Below, piece after piece: positions 59,426 to 64,000 of a stretch of 64,000 nucleotides of DNA. Position 1 is the stretch's first letter. Each line of letters opens with the position of its first letter. Source of the DNA: Pomphorhynchus laevis. Taxonomy: Eukaryota > Acanthocephala > Palaeacanthocephala > Echinorhynchida > Pomphorhynchidae. The position numbers and the translations under genes are program-made. The DNA lies in the NCBI GenBank assembly GCA_012934845.2, contig WNNJ02002634.1:1-64000 (forward strand). The letters run 5' to 3'. The notes beneath the pieces were generated by a model. The model worked only from the letters and a program-made list of their open reading frames with translations. It did not search any database and was not told the origin of the DNA.

Positions 59426-62400
59426 CTTTCCATTTATTGCACAGCTATTAAATTCAGTTAAACGTTGTTCCGCCTGGTTATTTGATTGTGTGCAGAATTT
59501 AATACTGCTTTGCGGCTGACAATAAAATAGGTTTCATATTTAACCAAAGTAATTACTTACTTCTGCATCGTTTATAGATTTTATTAAATTCAATTTATTA
59601 CAATCAATTATGTAAACCAATCCATTTGACGATGTACACGTAATTAGTGAGGGGTTGCTATTCTTTATGATTTCGATTCCATTCAATTTTACGGAGCTAT
59701 CTATAATTATACAATTAGTTAATAAATGTTGCTTTTTAAATTTTATTTTCAAGGCAAAACATAAATATTATGATAAAACGAATTTAATATATTTAAAGTA
59801 TAAAAATTAACTTAATTAATTTGTGACTTTTGTAATCCTTGCAATCTTAATTAATAAACCTAAGTTACTGTTTTGGCAAAAATATATTGAGCAAAACTAA
59901 ATATACTATTGTTAAGAACAAGTGGATAATATTAATTTATATAAAATTTGAACTATCTAAAATGAATTATATAATTTTGACTATCTGTCAATGTTTTAAA
60001 AGCAATAGAAACAAGCAAAATCGGATTATAATGGACTTCCGCATGGGATCTCTAAATATATTTAAATTCATTTCAATGGAATAGTTACATGGAACAGTAC
60101 TTCAAATTACGAAAGTATGGAATAGTTCGTTTCAAAAGCAATAGAAACAAGCAAAATTGGATTATAACGAACTTCCGCATGGGATCTCTAAATATATTTA
60201 AATTCATTTCAATGGAATAGTTACATGGAACAGTACTTCAAATTACGAAAGTATGGAATAGTTCGTTTCAAAAGCAATAGAAACAAGCAAAATTGGATTA
60301 TAATGGACTTCCGCGTGGGATCTCTAAATATATTTAAATTCATTTCAATGGTATAGTTACATGGATCAGTACTTCAAATTACGAAAGTATGGAATAGTTC
60401 GTTTCAAAAGCAATAGAAACAAGCAAAATTGGATTATAATGGACTTCCGCGTGGGATCTCAAAATATATTTAAATTCATTTCAATGGTATAGTTACATGG
60501 ATCAGTACTTCAAATTACGAAAGTATGGAATAGTTCGTTTCAAAAGCAATAGAAACAAGCAAAATTGGATTATAATGGACTTCCGCGTGGGATCTCTAAA
60601 TATATTTAAATTCATTTCAATGGTATAGTTACATGGAACAGTACTTCAAATTACGAAAGTATGGAATAGTTCGTTTCAAAAGCAATAGAAACAAGCAAAA
60701 TTGGATTATAATGGACTTCCGCGTGGGATCTCTAAATATATTTAAATTCATTTCAATGGTATAGTTACATGGATCAGTACTTCAAATTACGAAAGTATGG
60801 AATAGTTCGTTTCAAAAGCAATAGAAACAAGCAAAATTGGATTATAATGGACTTCCGCGTGGGATCTCTAAATATATTTAAATTCATTTCAATGGTATAG
60901 TTACATGGATCAGTACTTCAAATTACGAAAGTATGGAATAGTTCGTTTCAAAAGCAATAGAAACAAGCAAAATTGGATTATAATGGACTTCCGCGTGGGA
61001 TCTCTAAATATATTTAAATTCATTTCAATGGTATAGTTACATGGATCAGTACTTCAAATTACTAAAGCAAGTTATTAACTATCTACAGGAGTACACTCTA
61101 CGCAATTTAGGGGTAAAAATTTCTTAAAAAATTGTGAATAAATTTAGAAACGTATTTATAATGGATTCTTACCTTCGAAAGTATGGGATAGTTACGTTGT
61201 ATACATAAACTATTTCACTTGAAAAATTATTTGCTGTCTATTTCATTTCAAAAATTAAAGAAGTATTCACACTCATTTTCAACAATTACTATTTATTGGA
61301 AATAATAAAATAGGATATTTCAATGAAATAGTTACACGAATCAGTACTTCAAATTACTAAAGCAAGTTATTAATAAATGATTTATTATTAAGAGTCAATT
61401 GACAAATTCTGATTCCTGAAATTTTGTTTCAGAAATTGTGATCAGAATGAAATATACATCTTAACATCTCTAACATCTTATATTGATTTTATGTGATTTA
61501 AACTTTTAACACGAACTATTTACAGGAGTACACTCCACGCGATTTAGGGGTAAAAAGTTCTTAAAAAGTTTATGAATAAATTTAGAAACGTATTTATAAA
61601 GGATTATTACGTTCGAAAGTATGGGATAGTTACGTTGTATACATAAACTATCCCATACTTTCATACTTTTATGGGATTATTACGTTCGATAGTATACATA
61701 AACTATTTCACTTGAAAAATTATTCATTTCAGAAATTATTATGAAATATCAGTTATTTATTCTACATATGATTAAAAGTATATCTCAAAAAATTATATAA
61801 AACAAGTAAATATATTCGTACATTTTATAGATAATTCCAATTTATTTGCTTGTAAATTCCACTTTGATATTGTTCCATCGCTACATGCCACAAAAATACA
61901 CTGTTCGTTAGCACTCCATGCTATATATCTACTATAATTGAGTAAATGATATTTTCACAAATAAGAAGCAATTTGCAAATACCAATTTGAAAATTTATGA
62001 TCTTTGACATGTTTTGGAATTCGCACGTCCCATAACTTTACCGTATTATCAAGTGATGCACTGGCAAAAGAATTGCAATTAGGGGAGTATCTAAGATAAT
62101 AGTAAAGAAATCGGAATATTCGAAACAAATAATTCATTTGAAAAAATCGTTGCTCCTTAGCCAATATTCTTATGTATCGACCAAAAGAAGATAAAATCTT
62201 TATTTCTAATCAGCATTAAGTCCCACAATGCATTACATTTTAAGTTAAAGCTATTTAAATAGCCGATTCACTATATAAACCTGTAAATTTATTTTTTTTG
62301 TTAGAGTTACTCACTTACAACGAATATGGATTTTTAACTTTGAAAACTTTGTTAAGCATTTTAGTAAAAAATTGATTTTTAACGATTTCAATTTTATAAT

Positions 62401-63731
62401 TTTAGCAATTTCTTTGTCCATACAGCAAACGACGTATGCAAGACAATAAAGTCAATAATAAGCATTAAGAATCTTCTATTTCAATGGATAAATTTATTTT
62501 GTTAAATAATATTTTTAATAATATAAATTAATAATATAATTATATTATTATATAATAATATAATTATTACATAATTTATTATAATTTAATTATATTTAAT
62601 TATATATTAATTAAATAATTATATTATTTATATTATATATTAAATTATTTCTATAATTTAATTAATTATTACTTGATTTAGTGCAAATAATTTTAAATAA
62701 TTTTATTTTAGTCAAATTTTTTAAATAGATTGAGTTTATTTCAAAAGATTACCAGATTTAAAAATTAAAATATCAAAAATAGAATTACATTTTGTCGATT
62801 ACCGAACACATCATCAAAGTTGACATTTTAAAAATGTCAACTTTGTATATCATTATAAAATGATATATATCATTATACATATATATCATTGTATATACTT
62901 TATATATCGCTCTACTTTATATATCATTATAAAATAATATATATATTATATATATCATATAATTTGATATATGATATATATTACAATTAATTATTAAGAA
63001 TATATGATGACTGTATTTGGGGGGGGAATTCCAAATAGTAGAGCGATCGCTGCGCAAGCGAGAGGTAACTGGAGGCAGCATATTCATGTTGTAACTTCCT
63101 TAAAATCTCATTAGCAGTGTGCTGTATTATCAATCACGAATAGTTTCAGCAGTGTTTATAATTATTTGAACGTTGTATTAGAATTTAAGAAAATTCTAAA
63201 GTCCTATTGTATGAAAAATACAAAAAATCAACAAATTCTTCTGAACTCCTCTTTGTGATGAGGAATTTCTCATTCAACAAATTCCTCATTGTGATGGCAT
63301 TTTTATACAATCAAATAGTTTTTATGATCAAGAAAGTTACTAGACAATCTTTAGTAATCTACAACTATCAAACACATTATCTGTTTATTTCAATAAATAA
63401 AGATTAGAAAAATTTGTGTTCTTATATAAGAATGAATGTTTTTTAAAGTAAGCGATTTGAAAAATAAAATTAAAACATTATATTTGACAAACCTGACAGA
63501 TGATACAGAATTATGATGTCCAACATAGGATGACACGAACTTAAGATCTTCAATGTATCTAATCTGAAAAGGTATAAGAAATGCAAAGAAAGCTTCTGGT
63601 TGAATATGCTCACCTTGATGCTTTTCTCGGATCCACTCACTACAATGAATGTACCTTCATGACATAAATCAAGAGAATTGACGCTACCGCCAACGCACCT
63701 GCGCTTGTGTAAAAGCTTTATTTTCCTTGAC
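59426..63731 (-). CDS. WD40-repeat protein, THOC3-like, partial (six exons)
   Basis: Exons on the minus strand: 63731-63614 (start uncertain), 63563-63493, 62090-61983, 61931-61822, 59700-59561, 59515-59426; all GT-AG with consistent phases. The 212 codons encode about four WD40 blades: SVNSLDLCHEGTFIVVSGSE; GHHNSVSSVRYSPNC and FASASLDNTVKLWDVRIP (a textbook blade); YIAWSANEQCIFVACSDGTI with SKWNLQAN; LITCTSSNGLVYIIDCNKLN with LIKSIND. Blade order and short linkers, including the ELKPVQSIN-like LNLIKSIND, resemble THOC3/Tex1, a WD40 subunit of the THO mRNA-export complex (nucleus). The N-terminus lies to the right, perhaps beyond the window, and the C-terminal blades were not found. Another WD40 protein is possible. 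Confidence 0.7.
59990..61070. repeat. 136-bp minisatellite, about eight copies, intronic
   Basis: Units start at 60001, 60137, 60273, 60409, 60545, 60681, 60817 and 60953 (agcaatagaaacaagcaaaa ... ggaatagttcgttt). They differ by a few substitutions (gcatggg/gcgtggg, aacag/atcag). It lies within the 2.1-kb intron 59701-61821 of the WD40 gene. Confidence 0.95.
61071..61821. repeat. Degenerate relatives of the minisatellite
   Basis: Two ~400-bp segments (61080-61370 and 61520-61720) share ctaaagcaagttattaa, acaggagtacactc and aagtatgggatagttacgtt. A 17-bp-arm hairpin lies at 61615-61662 (gaaagtatgggatagtt). No exon here. Confidence 0.6.
62091..63492 (-). other. 1.4-kb intron of the WD40 gene
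   Basis: AT-rich. A perfect hairpin at 62815-62845 (15-bp arms caaagttgacatttt, 1-nt loop), ta-rich tract 62850-62995, and a GC-richer 60-bp patch at 63010-63075 (tagagcgatcgctgcgca) of unknown origin. No exon is needed: phases of the flanking exons agree (GTC AG|A TAC). Confidence 0.6.
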
Positions 63732-64000
63732 CTATTTATATGTTAATTGAGTAGTTGAATATATCAACTTAATCAACACACGAATAAAATTTACAGAAAC
63801 TAAGAAAGTGAGTGAAACTTTTATTCCTAAAAAGTCACAAAATTGCGATAGCTACTGTTATTATCCTTAAGAAATTACAGATAGTTTTCTAATCAATAAT
63901 TTATGTTTTGCAATATGAAAAATAATTTCCTTATGATGATAGCGGGAGCTATCGAAATATTGTAATCGTTTTGGAATAACACTTTTTCACTAACTTTCTT
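63732..64000. other. Right edge, MITE-like fragment
   Basis: 63845-63990 contains gcgatagctactgttatt and gatagcgggagctatcgaaa, inverted relatives of the MITE interior at 17160-17200. Upstream exons of the WD40 gene may lie beyond. Confidence 0.4.

Noticed and set aside
60001-61069. CRISPR-like array
   Set aside because: Units are contiguous 136-bp repeats with no unique spacers, in an animal intron.

Overview
The window is AT-rich nuclear DNA from an animal. The evidence is spliceosomal GT-AG introns, a fukutin-like gene, a THOC3-like WD40 gene, an ALKBH4-like gene, and a large load of retroelements (CR1-like and other LINEs, Penelope-like elements, a Ty3/gypsy relic), a hAT transposon, MITEs and a tRNA-derived SINE. 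The LINE and Penelope families resemble those of lophotrochozoan invertebrates (flatworm-like), but I cannot name the species. Introns without repeats are tiny (42-62 nt, one of 100 nt). Others are swollen by repeats to 1-3 kb.

Layout. 1-2.7 kb is an internally deleted duplicate of 9.55-14.39 kb. The two look identical wherever I compared them, and both breakpoints carry a perfect fold-back hairpin. 4.15-5.97 kb (-) is an intronless gene whose C-terminal half is a NUDT9/TRPM2-type Nudix domain with an eroded catalytic box. 6.1-7.1 kb holds MITEs. 7.1-9.96 kb (-) is a broken Ty3/gypsy pol. 9.96-15.9 kb is a pile of CR1-like LINE copies. 16-23 kb holds MITEs, a SINE and Penelope-like fragments, including an intact-looking hammerhead ribozyme at 19206-19247 (-). 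23.4-24.2 kb (+) is an ALKBH4-like gene lacking the iron-binding residues. 25.7-28.3 kb holds Penelope ends and a ~359-bp tandem array. 28.9-30.4 kb (+) is an intronless orphan of 484 codons. 32.3-38.7 kb is an old minus-strand LINE split by a GC-richer plus-strand LINE. 39.37-40.04 kb (+) is the last two exons found of an unrecognised gene. 40.8-42.9 kb is a hAT transposon with terminal repeats and a near-perfect 8-bp target duplication. 43.8-49.4 kb (-) is a seven-exon fukutin-family gene whose 3-kb intron holds an inverted copy of DNA lying just beyond its 3' end. 49.8-53.2 kb (+) is a LINE very like one common in bony fish. 53.3-59.4 kb is AT-rich repeat DNA. 59.4-63.7 kb (-) is a WD40 gene (six exons seen, THOC3-like) with a 136-bp minisatellite in an intron.

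The host genes have no evident functional link: a dystroglycan-type glycosylation enzyme, an mRNA-export-type WD40 protein and two probable pseudoenzymes. The most unusual feature is the recurrent association of short perfect fold-back palindromes with repeat breakpoints. It could be template-switch mutagenesis in this genome, or an artefact of amplification or assembly. All assignments come from reading the sequence and remembered family motifs; no search was run.
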